Translations under genes and position numbers: made by a program
Part shown: positions 1 to 8,565 of the stretch, piece by piece
How positions within the stretch are numbered: position 1 is the first letter of the stretch
How the letters are laid out: every line of letters starts with the position of its first letter
Assembly: GCF_000269985.1 (NCBI RefSeq)
Contig: NC_016109.1
Span: 6,165,001 to 6,229,000 of the forward strand
DNA: 64,000 bases
Direction: 5' to 3'
DNA from: Kitasatospora setae KM-6054
GTDB taxonomy: Bacteria > Actinomycetota > Actinomycetes > Streptomycetales > Streptomycetaceae
The notes under the pieces: model-generated
What the model saw: only the letters and a program-made list of their open reading frames with translations
Told to the model about the DNA's origin: nothing
The model's database searches: none

Positions 1-1
1 G

Positions 2-874
2 GCCAAGATCTGCTTCGGCTTCGCCGTCCCGATAGCGCTGGTCGCCGCCATCCTCACCAAGCCCAAGGGCTTCCTGTTCTGGGTGGTCACCGGCTCCGGC
101 GACTACGCCGTGCTCGGCTCCAACTGGCCGCAGATGCTCGGCCGGGCCCTCGGCAACTCGGCGATCCTGCTCAGCGCCGGCCTCGCCTTCCTGCTGCCCT
201 ACGCCCACCGGGCCTGGCTGCGCCACCGCCGCCGCCCGGTCCCCCCGAAGGGCCCGCAGCGCGGCTCCACCGCCGACATCTGGGTCTGGCTGCTCTCCTC
301 GGTCATCGCCGTCTCGGTCGGCTTCCACTTCTTCGGGCACTACTACCTCCAGCTGATGCCCCCGCTGGTCCTGCTCGGCGTCGGCGCGGTCGCCACCTCC
401 ACCGTCCCCTGGCGGCCGGTGGTGGCCTACTCCACCCTCGCCAGCACCTTCTTCGTCGGCCTCGCCGTGTTCTGGCCCGGCCAGCGCCTCACCCAGACCA
501 CCGAGGTCGCCACCGCCGTCGCCGCCCAGACCGGCCCGAAGGACACCGTCCTGGTCTGGGGCATGCACCCCGAGCTCTACTGGCTCGCCGACCGCCGCCC
601 CGCCAGCCGCTACCTCACCGCCGGCTTCCTCACCAACTTCAGCGGCGGCAAGGGCGGCGAGAAGGTCGGCGAGGAGTACTCCGTCTCCGACGCCTGGCAG
701 ACCTTCGACAACGAGATCAGCGCCAACGGCCTCCCCGAGGTCTTCGTCGACGACTCCGGCACCGCCCCCTACCAGCCCGACAAGGTGCCCCGGATCGCCA
801 CCCTCCTGGACACCTACTACGAGGTCGTCGGCGTCACGGGCGACACGGTCATCTACCGCCTCAAGAAGCGCTGA
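2..874 (+). CDS. Membrane protein, probable GT39-like glycosyltransferase (C-terminal part)
   Basis: The reading frame is open from base 2 with no start codon in view, so this is the C-terminal part of a longer gene beginning before the window. The visible 290 residues hold several hydrophobic helices separated by a basic loop (around bases 218-270), then a hydrophilic C-terminal domain of about 120 residues. Helices followed by a soluble extracytoplasmic end, with the phrase VLVWGMHPELYWLADRRPAS, resemble actinobacterial mannosyl- or arabinosyl-transferase-like proteins that use polyprenyl-phosphate sugars. The catalytic N-terminal loop lies outside the window, so the glycosyltransferase call is inference. 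It converges with the next gene across 19 bases. Confidence 0.6.
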   Translation, partial: AKICFGFAVPIALVAAILTKPKGFLFWVVTGSGDYAVLGSNWPQMLGRALGNSAILLSAGLAFLLPYAHRAWLRHRRRPVPPKGPQRGSTADIWVWLLSSVIAVSVGFHFFGHYYLQLMPPLVLLGVGAVATSTVPWRPVVAYSTLASTFFVGLAVFWPGQRLTQTTEVATAVAAQTGPKDTVLVWGMHPELYWLADRRPASRYLTAGFLTNFSGGKGGEKVGEEYSVSDAWQTFDNEISANGLPEVFVDDSGTAPYQPDKVPRIATLLDTYYEVVGVTGDTVIYRLKKR

Positions 875-893
875 CGCCCCTCCAGGGGCCCGC

Positions 894-1496
894 CTATCCG
901 ACCCGGCCGACCCGGTCGGCCCACCCGGCCAGCGCGGCGACCAGCGGTTCCGGCCGGAACCCGGGCCTGGGCGGCTCCGGGCACCCCGGCAGTTCCACCG
1001 CCCCCGGCAGCAGCCGCAGCAGCGCGTCGACCGTGCGCCGCCGGTGGGCGGGGTTCTCCGGGACGGACGGCAGGACGGCCACCGGCATCCGCAGCGCGCC
1101 GAGTTCGGCGTCGGTGGTGCCGCGCAGCGTCCCGCCGGCCAGCAGTCCGGCGGCCCCGGGCGCGGCGGCCCGGATCCGGGCGTCCAGCGCCTCCTCGCCC
1201 GCGGTGGCCGGCCAGGCCAGCACCAGGGCCCGGACGCGGTCCGGCGCCGCCAGGGCCAGCCGGACGGCGGCCGAGCAGCCGTTCGAGCCGCCGACCAGGA
1301 CGACCGGCGGCCCGTCCGGCAGCAGCGCGGCCAGGTGCGCGGCCTCCGCGTCCCAGCTCCCGGCCCGCATCGCCCGGTCGGGGGCGGCCACCGCGATCCC
1401 GGCGGCGCGCAGGCCGGCCGTCACCCCGGGCCGCTCCCAGAACGCGGCCGCGTCCGTCTCCTCGTCCCACAGCCCGCCGTGCACCAGTACCAGCAT
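894..1496 (-). CDS. Alpha/beta hydrolase fold protein
   Basis: A 200-residue protein opening with the oxyanion signature VLVHGG (residues 3-8) and carrying a nucleophile elbow GGSNGCS with Ser71, both typical of small alpha/beta hydrolases. The usual acid and histidine are less clear: the C-terminus ends in a proline-rich stretch (PGCPEPPRPGF) where a catalytic His is often found, so activity is uncertain. The ATG at 1496 has GGAGGGG about 11 bases upstream. It is read convergently with the preceding membrane protein and is separated from fadB by a strong hairpin. Substrate unknown. Confidence 0.75.
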   Translation of the reverse strand: MLVLVHGGLWDEETDAAAFWERPGVTAGLRAAGIAVAAPDRAMRAGSWDAEAAHLAALLPDGPPVVLVGGSNGCSAAVRLALAAPDRVRALVLAWPATAGEEALDARIRAAAPGAAGLLAGGTLRGTTDAELGALRMPVAVLPSVPENPAHRRRTVDALLRLLPGAVELPGCPEPPRPGFRPEPLVAALAGWADRVGRVG

Positions 1497-1548
1497 CCGC
1501 GCCCCACGCCCCTCCGGGTCCGAAAGACCGGCAGCCTACCCAGGAAAG

Positions 1549-1590
1549 CGGGCGGCCCCCCGTCCCGGTCGGGGAACGGGGGGCCGCCCG
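1549..1590 (-). terminator. Hairpin terminator after fadAB
   Basis: A perfect 15-bp inverted repeat (1549-1563 with 1576-1590, arm CGGGCGGCCCCCCGT) with a 12-base loop lies 17 bases beyond the fadB stop. It has no U-tract, as usual for Streptomyces. It should end the minus-strand fadA-fadB transcript. Confidence 0.75.
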
Positions 1591-1606
1591 GCGGCGCGCG
1601 GAGGCG

Positions 1607-3739
1607 TCAGACGGGGACCGAGGCCAGGCCGGGGGCCAGGAACCGCTTGCCGTTGACGCGCTCGGAGACGCCCTCGCGGTCGAGGTACGGGGTGATGCCG
1701 CCGAGGTGGAAGGGCCAGCCGGCGCCGGTGATCATGCAGAGGTCGATGTCCTGGGCCTCGCCGACCACGCCCTCGTCGAGCATCAGGCCGATCTCCTGGG
1801 CGACGGCCTCCAGCGCGCGGGCGCGCACCTGCTCCTCGGTGAGGACGGTGTCGCCGAAGGAGAGCAGCTCCAGCACCTCGGGGTCGAGGACCTGGGCGCC
1901 GTCCTGCCAGACGTAGAAGCCGCGCTTGCCGGCCTCGACGACCTTGCCGAGGTTCGCGGAGACGGAGAACCGCTCCGGGAACGCGCCGTGCAGGGTCTCG
2001 GAGACGTGCAGGGCGATCGCCGGGCCGACCAGTTCGAGCAGCGCGATCGGGGACATCGGCAGGCCGAGCGGCTGCACCGCGGCCTCGACGGTCTCGAACG
2101 GGGTGCCCTCGTCGATGATGCTCTGGATCTCGCCCATGAAGCGGGTCAGGATCCGGTTGACCACGAACGCCGGGGCGTCCTTGGTGAGCACCGCGGTCTT
2201 CTTCAGCTTCCGGGCGACGCCGAACGCGGTGGCCAGCGAGGCGTCGTCGGTCCGCTCGGCCCGGACGATCTCCAGCAGCGGGAGGATCGCGACCGGGTTG
2301 AAGAAGTGGAAGCCGACCACGCGCTCCGGGTGCCGGAGCTTGGACGCCATCTCGGTGACCGACAGCGAGGAGGTGTTGGTGGCCAGCACGGCGGTCGGCG
2401 AGACCACCGCCTCCAGCTCCGCGAACACCTTCTGCTTGACGCCCATCTCCTCGAAGACGGCCTCGATCACGAAGTCCGCGTCGCCGAACGCGACGGCCTT
2501 GTCGAGGTGCCCGGTGACCAGGCCCTTGAGCTTGTTGGCCTTGTCCTGGCCGATCCGGCCCTTGCCGAGCAGCTTGTCGATCTCGGCGTGGACGTAGCCG
2601 ACGCCCTTGTCGATCCGCTGCTGGTCGATGTCGGTGAGCACCACCGGCACCTCCAGGCGGCGCGCGAACAGCAGCGCCAGCTGGGAGGCCATCAGGCCGG
2701 CCCCGACCACGCCGACCTTGGAGACCGGGCGGGCCAGCGCCTTGTCCGGCGCGCCGAACGGCCGCTTGGCGCGGCGCTGCACCAGGTCGAAGGCGTACAC
2801 CCCGGCGCGCAGCTCACCGCTCATGATCAGGTCGGCGAGCGCCGCGTCCTCGGCGTCGAAGCCGGCCTGCAGGTCGCCGTCCTTGGCCCGCCCGATGATG
2901 TCCAGCGCCTTGTACGCGGCCGGCGCGGCCCCGTGCACCTTGGCGTCGGCGACCCAGCGGCCCCACAGCACGGCGTCGTCCCACGCCTTGCCGCGGTCGA
3001 ACTCCTCGCGCTCGACGGTGACGCCGCCGGTGAGCACCTTCGCCGCCCACAGCAGCGACTGCTCCAGGAAGTCGGCCGGCTCGAAGATCGCGTCCGCGAT
3101 GCCGAGCTCGAACACCTCCTGGCCCTTGAGCTGCTTGTTCTGCGCCATCGAGTTCTCGACGATGACCTTGACCGCCTTGGCGGGGCCGATCAGGTTCGGC
3201 AGCAGGGTGCAGCCGCCCCAGCCGGGCACCAGGCCGAGGAACACCTCGGGCAGCGAGAACGCCGGGACGCCCGCGCTGACGGTGCGGTAGGTGCAGTGCA
3301 GGCCGACCTCGACGCCGCCGCCCATCGCCGCGCCGTTGTAGAACGCGAAGGACGGGACGGGCAGCGCGGCGATCCGCTTGAAGACGTCGTGGCCGCCCTT
3401 GCCGATGGCCAGCGCGTCGGCGTGCTCGGTGAGCAGTTCGAGGCCCTTGAGGTCGGCGCCGACCGCGAAGATGAACGGCTTGCCGGTGATCGCGACCGCG
3501 ACGACGCCGCCCGCGGCGGCCTCCGCCTCGACCTGGTCCAGCGCCTCGGCGAGCCTGGCCAGCGAGGCCGGGCCGAAGGTGGTCGGCTTGGTGTGGTCGA
3601 AGCCGTTGTCCAGGGTGATCAGCGCCAGCTTGCCGGCCCGCAGCGGCAGGTCCAGGTGGCGCACGTGCGCGGTGGTGACGACCTCGCCGGGGAACAGCCC
3701 GGCGGCGCGCTGCAGCAGTTCAGTGGTGCTCATGGTCAC
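1607..3739 (-). CDS. fadB: Fatty acid oxidation complex alpha subunit (enoyl-CoA hydratase / 3-hydroxyacyl-CoA dehydrogenase)
   Basis: A bifunctional beta-oxidation enzyme of 710 residues that hydrates trans-2-enoyl-CoA and then oxidises the 3-hydroxyacyl-CoA with NAD+. Residues 1-300 are a crotonase domain with the catalytic glutamates in GGGVEVGL (E144) and LPEVFLGL (E165). From about 340 follows the dehydrogenase, with the NAD-binding GAGLMA (346-351) and the catalytic-His motif GFHFFNP (H478). It sits directly after fadA: a GTG at 3739 overlaps the fadA stop by 4 bases (GTGA) with GAGGG 6 bases upstream, while an ATG two codons further in (3733) is the alternative start. Translational coupling matches its partnership with the thiolase. 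The pair corresponds to the fadAB genes known from S. coelicolor. Confidence 0.93.
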   Translation of the reverse strand: MTMSTTELLQRAAGLFPGEVVTTAHVRHLDLPLRAGKLALITLDNGFDHTKPTTFGPASLARLAEALDQVEAEAAAGGVVAVAITGKPFIFAVGADLKGLELLTEHADALAIGKGGHDVFKRIAALPVPSFAFYNGAAMGGGVEVGLHCTYRTVSAGVPAFSLPEVFLGLVPGWGGCTLLPNLIGPAKAVKVIVENSMAQNKQLKGQEVFELGIADAIFEPADFLEQSLLWAAKVLTGGVTVEREEFDRGKAWDDAVLWGRWVADAKVHGAAPAAYKALDIIGRAKDGDLQAGFDAEDAALADLIMSGELRAGVYAFDLVQRRAKRPFGAPDKALARPVSKVGVVGAGLMASQLALLFARRLEVPVVLTDIDQQRIDKGVGYVHAEIDKLLGKGRIGQDKANKLKGLVTGHLDKAVAFGDADFVIEAVFEEMGVKQKVFAELEAVVSPTAVLATNTSSLSVTEMASKLRHPERVVGFHFFNPVAILPLLEIVRAERTDDASLATAFGVARKLKKTAVLTKDAPAFVVNRILTRFMGEIQSIIDEGTPFETVEAAVQPLGLPMSPIALLELVGPAIALHVSETLHGAFPERFSVSANLGKVVEAGKRGFYVWQDGAQVLDPEVLELLSFGDTVLTEEQVRARALEAVAQEIGLMLDEGVVGEAQDIDLCMITGAGWPFHLGGITPYLDREGVSERVNGKRFLAPGLASVPV

Positions 3740-4953
3740 TTACCACCCTCGAAGTGGGGGTTCTCCCAGATGACGGTGCCGCCCATGCCGAAGCCGATGC
3801 ACATGGTGGTGATGCCGTAGCGGACGTCCGGCCGCTGCTCGAAGCGCCGGGCCAGCTGGGTCATCAGGCGCACGCCCGAGGAGGCCAGCGGGTGGCCGAA
3901 GGCGATCGCGCCGCCGTACGGGTTGACCCGCTCGTCGTCGTCGGCGATGCCGTAGTGGTCCAGGAACGCCAGCACCTGCACGGCGAAGGCCTCGTTGACC
4001 TCGAACGCGCCGATGTCCTCGATGGTCAGGCCGGCCTTGGCCAGCGCCTTCTCGGTCGCCGGGACGGGGCCGATGCCCATCACCTCGGGCTCGACGCCCG
4101 CGAACGCGTAGCTGACCAGGCGCATCTTCACCGGCAGGCCCAGCTCGCGGGCCACGTCCTCGGCGGCCAGCAGCGAGGCGGTCGCGCCGTCGTTCAGGCC
4201 GGCCGCGTTGCCCGCGGTCACGTTGCCGTGCGGGCGGAACGGGGTCTTCAGGCCGGCCAGCGACTCCAGCGTGGTGCCCGGGCGCATCGGCTCGTCCACC
4301 GTGGCCAGGCCCCAGCCGGTCTCGCCGACCTCCGGGTTGGTGTTGCGGACCGCGATCGGCACCAGGTCCGGCTGGATGTCGCCGTTGGCGTACGCCTTCG
4401 CGGCCTTCTCCTGCGAGCGGACCGCGAACGCGTCGCAGCGCTCCTTGGTGAGGTGCGGGAAGCGGTCGTGCAGGTTCTCCGCCGTCATGCCCATGAACAG
4501 GGCGGACTCGTCGACCAGCTTCTCCGAGACGAACCGCGGGTTCGGGTCCACGCCCTCGCCCATCGGGTGCCGCCCCATGTGCTCGACGCCGCCGGCCACC
4601 ACGACGTCGTACGCGCCGAACGCGATGCCGCCCGCCGTGGTGGTGACCGCCGTCATGGCGCCCGCGCACATCCGGTCGATCGCGTAGCCCGGCACCGACT
4701 TCGGCAGCCCGGAGAGCAGCGCGGCGGTGCGGCCGATGGTCAGACCCTGGTCGCCGATCTGCGTGGTCGCCGCGACGGCGACCTCGTCGATCCGCTCGAC
4801 GGGCAGGTTCGGGTTGCGGCGGACGAGCTCACGGATGCACTTGACGACCAGGTCGTCGGCGCGCGTCTCGTGGTAGATGCCCTTCGGGCCGGCCTTGCCG
4901 AACGGGGTGCGGACGCCGTCGACGAAGACGACGTCCCTCGCGGTACGAGGCAC
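3736..4953 (-). CDS. fadA: Acetyl-CoA acyltransferase (thiolase, beta subunit of the beta-oxidation complex)
   Basis: A 405-residue thiolase that cleaves 3-ketoacyl-CoA with CoA to acetyl-CoA and a shortened acyl-CoA. The nucleophilic cysteine lies in DRMCAGA (C96), the histidine in AFGHPLASSG (H354) and the second active-site cysteine in TTMCIGFGMGG (C385), so all catalytic elements are present. The GTG start at 4953 has GGGAGGAG about 10 bases upstream. It is the first gene of a two-gene operon and overlaps fadB by 4 bases. An imperfect palindrome about 70-80 bases upstream may be a regulator site. Confidence 0.94.
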   Translation of the reverse strand: MPRTARDVVFVDGVRTPFGKAGPKGIYHETRADDLVVKCIRELVRRNPNLPVERIDEVAVAATTQIGDQGLTIGRTAALLSGLPKSVPGYAIDRMCAGAMTAVTTTAGGIAFGAYDVVVAGGVEHMGRHPMGEGVDPNPRFVSEKLVDESALFMGMTAENLHDRFPHLTKERCDAFAVRSQEKAAKAYANGDIQPDLVPIAVRNTNPEVGETGWGLATVDEPMRPGTTLESLAGLKTPFRPHGNVTAGNAAGLNDGATASLLAAEDVARELGLPVKMRLVSYAFAGVEPEVMGIGPVPATEKALAKAGLTIEDIGAFEVNEAFAVQVLAFLDHYGIADDDERVNPYGGAIAFGHPLASSGVRLMTQLARRFEQRPDVRYGITTMCIGFGMGGTVIWENPHFEGGK

Positions 4954-5020
4954 GGGGGCTCTCCTCCCAGGGGGACATGACGATGAGCGCGCGCACGAGC
5001 GGCGCCGCTACGCCCACCAA

Positions 5021-5038
5021 TCTACCCGTGAGTAACAA
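5021..5038. promoter_or_regulatory. Possible operator upstream of fadA
   Basis: The minus strand reads TTACTCACGGGTAG, an imperfect palindrome (8 of 12 core positions symmetric) 70-80 bases upstream of the fadA start. The core GTGAGTAACAA (5028-5038) recurs identically at 7442-7452 upstream of the response regulator gene. It could be a TetR-type operator for fatty-acid genes, but no regulator gene is adjacent. Confidence 0.3.
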
Positions 5039-5115
5039 CGCCCGGCAAGGAGGGGGAGGCGTGACCCGTCCGACGCCGGAGCGCCGGGCGGGGAGGAGCC
5101 CCGGCACCCGGACGG

Positions 5116-6351
5116 CTACGCCGCGGCCTCCCGGAACGCCTCCGCCAGCACCGGCCCGACCAGCTCGGTCTGCCAGGCCCGGGCGCCCAGCGCCCGCAGT
5201 GCGGCGCCGATCGCCACCGGGTCCTGCTCGGCCGGCGGCTCCCAGGAGACCCGGCGGACCAGGTCGGGCGCGATCAGGTTCTCGGCGGGCAGGTGGTGCC
5301 GCTCGGCCAGCGCGGTGACGGCGGCGCGGGCGCCGCTGAGCCGGGCCGCGGCCACCGGGTCCTTCTCGGCCCAGGCCCGCGGCGGCGGCGGGCCGTCGTG
5401 CGGGGCGGTGGCCGGCGGCAGCGCGGCCTCCGGGATCTCCCGGGCCCGCTCGATCGCGGCCAGCCACTGGTCGAGCTGCCGCCGGTTCACCCGCGGCCCG
5501 AAGCCCTGCACGGCGACCAGCGCGGGCGCGTTCAGCGGCATGGCGAGCGCGGCGTTCACGATCGCGGCGTCGGCCAGCACCCGGCCGGGCGAGACGTCCC
5601 GCTCGCGGGCGATCCGGTCCCGGGTCAGCCACATCTCGCGGACGGCGGCCAGCTGCCGGCGGCGGCGGACCTTGTGCAGCTGCGAGGTGCGCCGCCACGG
5701 GTCGACCCGGGGGGCGGGCCGCGGCGCGGCGGCGAGCGCGGCGAACTCCTGGTGCGCCCAGTCGAGTTTGCCCTGCCGGTCGAGCTCCGCCTCCAGCGCG
5801 TCCCGCAGGTCGACCAGCACCTCGACGTCCAGCGCGGCGTAGCGCAGCCAGGGCTCGGGCAGCGGGCGGGTGGACCAGTCGACCGCGGAGTGCTCCTTGG
5901 CCAGCGACAGGCCCAGCACGTTCTCGGTCATCGGGCCGAGGCCGACCCGGGGGAACCCGGCGAGCCGGCCGGCCAGCTCGGTGTCGAACAGCACCCCGGG
6001 GTGCATGCCGACCTCGAACAGGCAGGGCAGGTCCTGGGTGGCGGCGTGCACGACCCACTCGGTGTCGGCGAGCGCCGCGTTCAGGCCGGTCAGGTCGGGG
6101 CAGGCGATCGGGTCGATCAGCGCGGTGCCCGCGCCCTGGCGGCGCAGCTGGATCAGGTAGGCGCGCTGCCCGTAGCGGTAGCCGGAGGCCCGCTCGGCGT
6201 CGACGGCGACCGGCCCGGTGCCGCCGCGGAAGGCCTCGACGACGGCGGCGAGGGCCGCGTCGTCCGACACCACCGGTGGCAGTCCGTCCCGGGGTTCGAG
6301 GAGCGGAACCGGGGCGGTCTCTTCGGGGATGGAGGCTACGGCGTCGGTCAC
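5116..6351 (-). CDS. Ribonuclease D family 3'-5' exonuclease with HRDC domain
   Basis: A 411-residue DEDD-family exonuclease acting in RNA 3' processing. Exo I is VAVDAER (D51, E53), Exo II contains HAATQDLP (D107) and Exo III is RYAALDVE (Y171, D175), the DEDDy pattern. An HRDC-like helical region follows (about 205-300), then a C-terminal helical part. The frame is open upstream to 6408, but the GTG at 6351 preceded by a G-run is the better start because the extra residues are low-complexity Arg-rich. It lies between fadA and a response regulator on the same strand, with a hairpin separating it from the latter. Confidence 0.88.
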   Translation of the reverse strand: MTDAVASIPEETAPVPLLEPRDGLPPVVSDDAALAAVVEAFRGGTGPVAVDAERASGYRYGQRAYLIQLRRQGAGTALIDPIACPDLTGLNAALADTEWVVHAATQDLPCLFEVGMHPGVLFDTELAGRLAGFPRVGLGPMTENVLGLSLAKEHSAVDWSTRPLPEPWLRYAALDVEVLVDLRDALEAELDRQGKLDWAHQEFAALAAAPRPAPRVDPWRRTSQLHKVRRRRQLAAVREMWLTRDRIARERDVSPGRVLADAAIVNAALAMPLNAPALVAVQGFGPRVNRRQLDQWLAAIERAREIPEAALPPATAPHDGPPPPRAWAEKDPVAAARLSGARAAVTALAERHHLPAENLIAPDLVRRVSWEPPAEQDPVAIGAALRALGARAWQTELVGPVLAEAFREAAA

Positions 6352-6524
6352 CCCCCAAGGGTACGTCGTGTGTCGCCGCCGGGAGTGTTGTCTGACTGGT
6401 CGGACCATGTTCGGACATATGCCAGCCGGGGTTGGCGGCCCGTTCGGCCCCGGGCCGGGCGCGGCGCTGACGGGACGTCACCCGCGGCTCCGGACGCGGT
6501 TCCGGGGCCGGACCCGGGCAAGGC

Positions 6525-6557
6525 GAAGGCCCGGAGGAAACGTTCCTCCGGGCCTTC
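6525..6557 (-). terminator. Hairpin terminator after the response regulator gene
   Basis: A perfect 15-bp stem GAAGGCCCGGAGGAA (6525-6539) pairs with 6543-6557 around a 3-base loop. It starts 18 bases past the stop codon of the minus-strand response regulator. Confidence 0.75.
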
Positions 6558-6574
6558 ACCAGCGACGATGCGGG

Positions 6575-7315
6575 TCAGTGGATGATGCCGGTGCGCAGCG
6601 CCACGGCCACCATGCCGGCCCGGTCGCCGGTGCCCAGCTTGCGGGCGATCCGGGCCAGGTGGCTCTTCACCGTCAGCGCCGACAGGCCCATCGCCACGCC
6701 GATCGCCTTGTTCGACTGACCCTCGGCGACCAGTCGCAGCACCTCCACCTCGCGGCCGGACAGCTCGCGGTAGGCGGACGGCTGCGCGCCGGGCGCGCCC
6801 GGGGCGCCGGGGGCGGCGCCGGGCTGGCCGGGGGCGCCGTGGTGGCCGGGCGCGCCCGGGTGGTGGTGGCCGGGGAGGCCGGGGCGGCGCATCCGGCCCG
6901 CCAGGCCGGCGCCGATCGGCAGGCCGGGACGGCCGGGCATCGGCATGTTGGTGCGCGTCCCGGTCACCACGTAGCCCTTGACACCGCCGGCCAGCGCCGA
7001 GCGGACCGCGCCGATGTCGTCGGCGGCGGACAGCGCCAGGCCGTTGGGCCAGCCCGCGGCGCGGGTCTCGGCCAGGATGGTCAGGCCGGAGCCGTCCGGG
7101 AGGTGGACGTCGGCGATGCAGATGTCGCGCGGGGTGGAGACCCGGGGACGGGCCTCGGCGATCGAGGAGACCTCGATGACGTCGCGGACACCGAGCGCCC
7201 ATAGATGCCGGGTCACCGTGTTCCGGACCCGGGGATCTGCGATGACCACCATGGCGGTGGGCTTCGTCGGACGGTAGGCGACCACGCTTGCGGGGTGCTC
7301 GAGAAGGACCGACAC
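6575..7315 (-). CDS. Orphan NarL/LuxR-type response regulator with collagen-like linker
   Basis: A 246-residue DNA-binding regulator. The receiver domain (about 20-120) keeps an acidic residue at D27, the phospho-acceptor in CIADVHLPDGSG (D69), a Ser at the switch position (S96) and the conserved Lys (K113). A linker (124-180) is rich in PG, GAP and GHH units, and a LuxR helix-turn-helix (183-246) with LSGREVEVLRLVAEG and VKSHL completes it. I chose the GTG at 7315 because CCGGAGG lies 6 bases upstream; the frame stays open to an ATG at 7405 and a TTG at 7408, adding about 30 unlikely residues. No sensor kinase is adjacent, so its signal is unknown. Confidence 0.85.
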   Translation of the reverse strand: MSVLLEHPASVVAYRPTKPTAMVVIADPRVRNTVTRHLWALGVRDVIEVSSIAEARPRVSTPRDICIADVHLPDGSGLTILAETRAAGWPNGLALSAADDIGAVRSALAGGVKGYVVTGTRTNMPMPGRPGLPIGAGLAGRMRRPGLPGHHHPGAPGHHGAPGQPGAAPGAPGAPGAQPSAYRELSGREVEVLRLVAEGQSNKAIGVAMGLSALTVKSHLARIARKLGTGDRAGMVAVALRTGIIH

Positions 7316-7726
7316 CTGGGGCCTCCGGAGGGAGTGGCGGACGAACCCCGAGGGGGCGGTCGGAGCGTTCCGCGTCTTGGAAAGGGTCACTGACACCTTC
7401 GGCATCAACCGTGCCCGGCTTTAGCGGGTGATCACGATCTGGTGAGTAACAATACGGACAAATCGCGCAGGTGACCGGTACGACATGCCTGGAAATCGCA
7501 CGGAATCGATCACCGGCGACACCTCGGCGATCGCGAACGTGCAGGTAATTGACCTGGAGTGGTCGCGAAGTCACACTCCGTCAGCCCTGCGGGTGGCACC
7601 GGGCCCGCGGCGCGGGCTTGTCCCCTTGAGGTGTCTGGAAGCACCCGCGACGCCCGGCGGCCGACCGGCCGGGCGTCGCGTCGAGGGTCGAGAGTCCAGA
7701 GGAGAAAAGGGGAGAGGGGGACGGGG
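7316..7726. other. Intergenic region: promoter of the response regulator and downstream hairpin of the DUF3000 gene
   Basis: These 411 bases hold no gene I can support. The part next to the regulator carries GTGAGTAACAA (7442-7452), also found upstream of fadA, in an AT-richer stretch (7430-7470) that probably contains the promoter. The far part carries the hairpin described separately. Confidence 0.5.
7646..7680 (-). terminator. Hairpin terminator after the DUF3000 gene
   Basis: A perfect 13-bp stem CGCGACGCCCGGC (7646-7658) pairs with 7668-7680 around a 9-base loop, 47 bases beyond the stop of the minus-strand gene. Confidence 0.65.
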
Positions 7727-8380
7727 TCAGTGCGAGTTGCGCGGGCGGCGGCGGGCCGGCATCGGCACCACCCCGCCGAGCACGCCCGGCCCGTCGGCCG
7801 GCAGCGGCGCGGGCGCGGACGGCGGCAGCCCGGCGCACACGCACAGCAGGTCCGCCCAGGCGGCCAGGTGCCGTTCGAAGCGGCGGTCGCCCGGCGTCCA
7901 GGACGCCCGCAGCTCGATCTCGGTGGACGAGCCGCGCTCGGCCAGCGCGCCGAAGTACTGCGAGTGGCACCTGGTCACCGTGCCGGACGGCTCGGCGTAC
8001 CCGGCGACGTGCGTCTGCAGCGCGTCCAGCAGCCAGCTCCAGCCGACCTCGGAGAGCAGCGGGTCGCCCGCCATCTCCGGCTCCAGCTCGGCCCGGGTCA
8101 TGGTGACCACCCGGAAGTCCCCGCTCCACGCCTCCGGCGCCGACGGATCGTGCAGCAGCACCAGGGTGCCGTCCGCCAACTCCTCGCCGTCCACCTCCAC
8201 CGAGGCGGAGAGCGCGAAGGCGTACGGGGCCAGTCGGCGGGGGGCGGGCTGCGGGGACAGCCGTACCTCGGGGCGCAACCGCGCTCCGGTCAGCGCCTCG
8301 ACCGCGTCGCGGAACTCGATCGGCGCCGACTCCCTGCCCGTTCCCCCACCCTGTGCGGATTGCCCGCCGACCGCTGCCAT
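7727..8380 (-). CDS. DUF3000 domain protein
   Basis: A 217-residue soluble protein, recognised by its position next to hemE and by conserved phrases such as WSWLLDALQTH and WTPGDRRFERHLAAWADLLC; I know this as the actinobacterial DUF3000 family of unknown function. There is no signal peptide or membrane helix. The ATG at 8380 (MAAVGGQ) is preferred over an upstream in-frame start at 8521, because the extra residues look like untranslated leader. It is divergent from hemE across 185 bases, so the two could share regulation. The function remains unknown. Confidence 0.82.
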   Translation of the reverse strand: MAAVGGQSAQGGGTGRESAPIEFRDAVEALTGARLRPEVRLSPQPAPRRLAPYAFALSASVEVDGEELADGTLVLLHDPSAPEAWSGDFRVVTMTRAELEPEMAGDPLLSEVGWSWLLDALQTHVAGYAEPSGTVTRCHSQYFGALAERGSSTEIELRASWTPGDRRFERHLAAWADLLCVCAGLPPSAPAPLPADGPGVLGGVVPMPARRRPRNSH

Positions 8381-8565
8381 GACCGGAAGCCTAGGCGGCG
8401 CGGACCCGTAAGCCGAGCACTTTCGTGCCCCCGGCGTGCCGAAAACCAGGAAATCGGCCGGGCCGCGGACGGCCGCCCGGCGATCACCGCCCGAGGTGTC
8501 CGTTTTGCCGGTGCGCGGCACCCGCTCGGCCGGGAGCGCACCGGCCGCGTGCGAGGATGTGACCC

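Noticed and set aside
1706..3820. Long plus-strand open frame opposite fadB
   Set aside because: High-GC shadow: the fadB frame shows full family motifs, while the opposite frame is low-complexity Leu/Arg/Gly/Asp without recognisable domains. The same applies to the long antisense frames over uvrA, hemE, uvrC and sufB.
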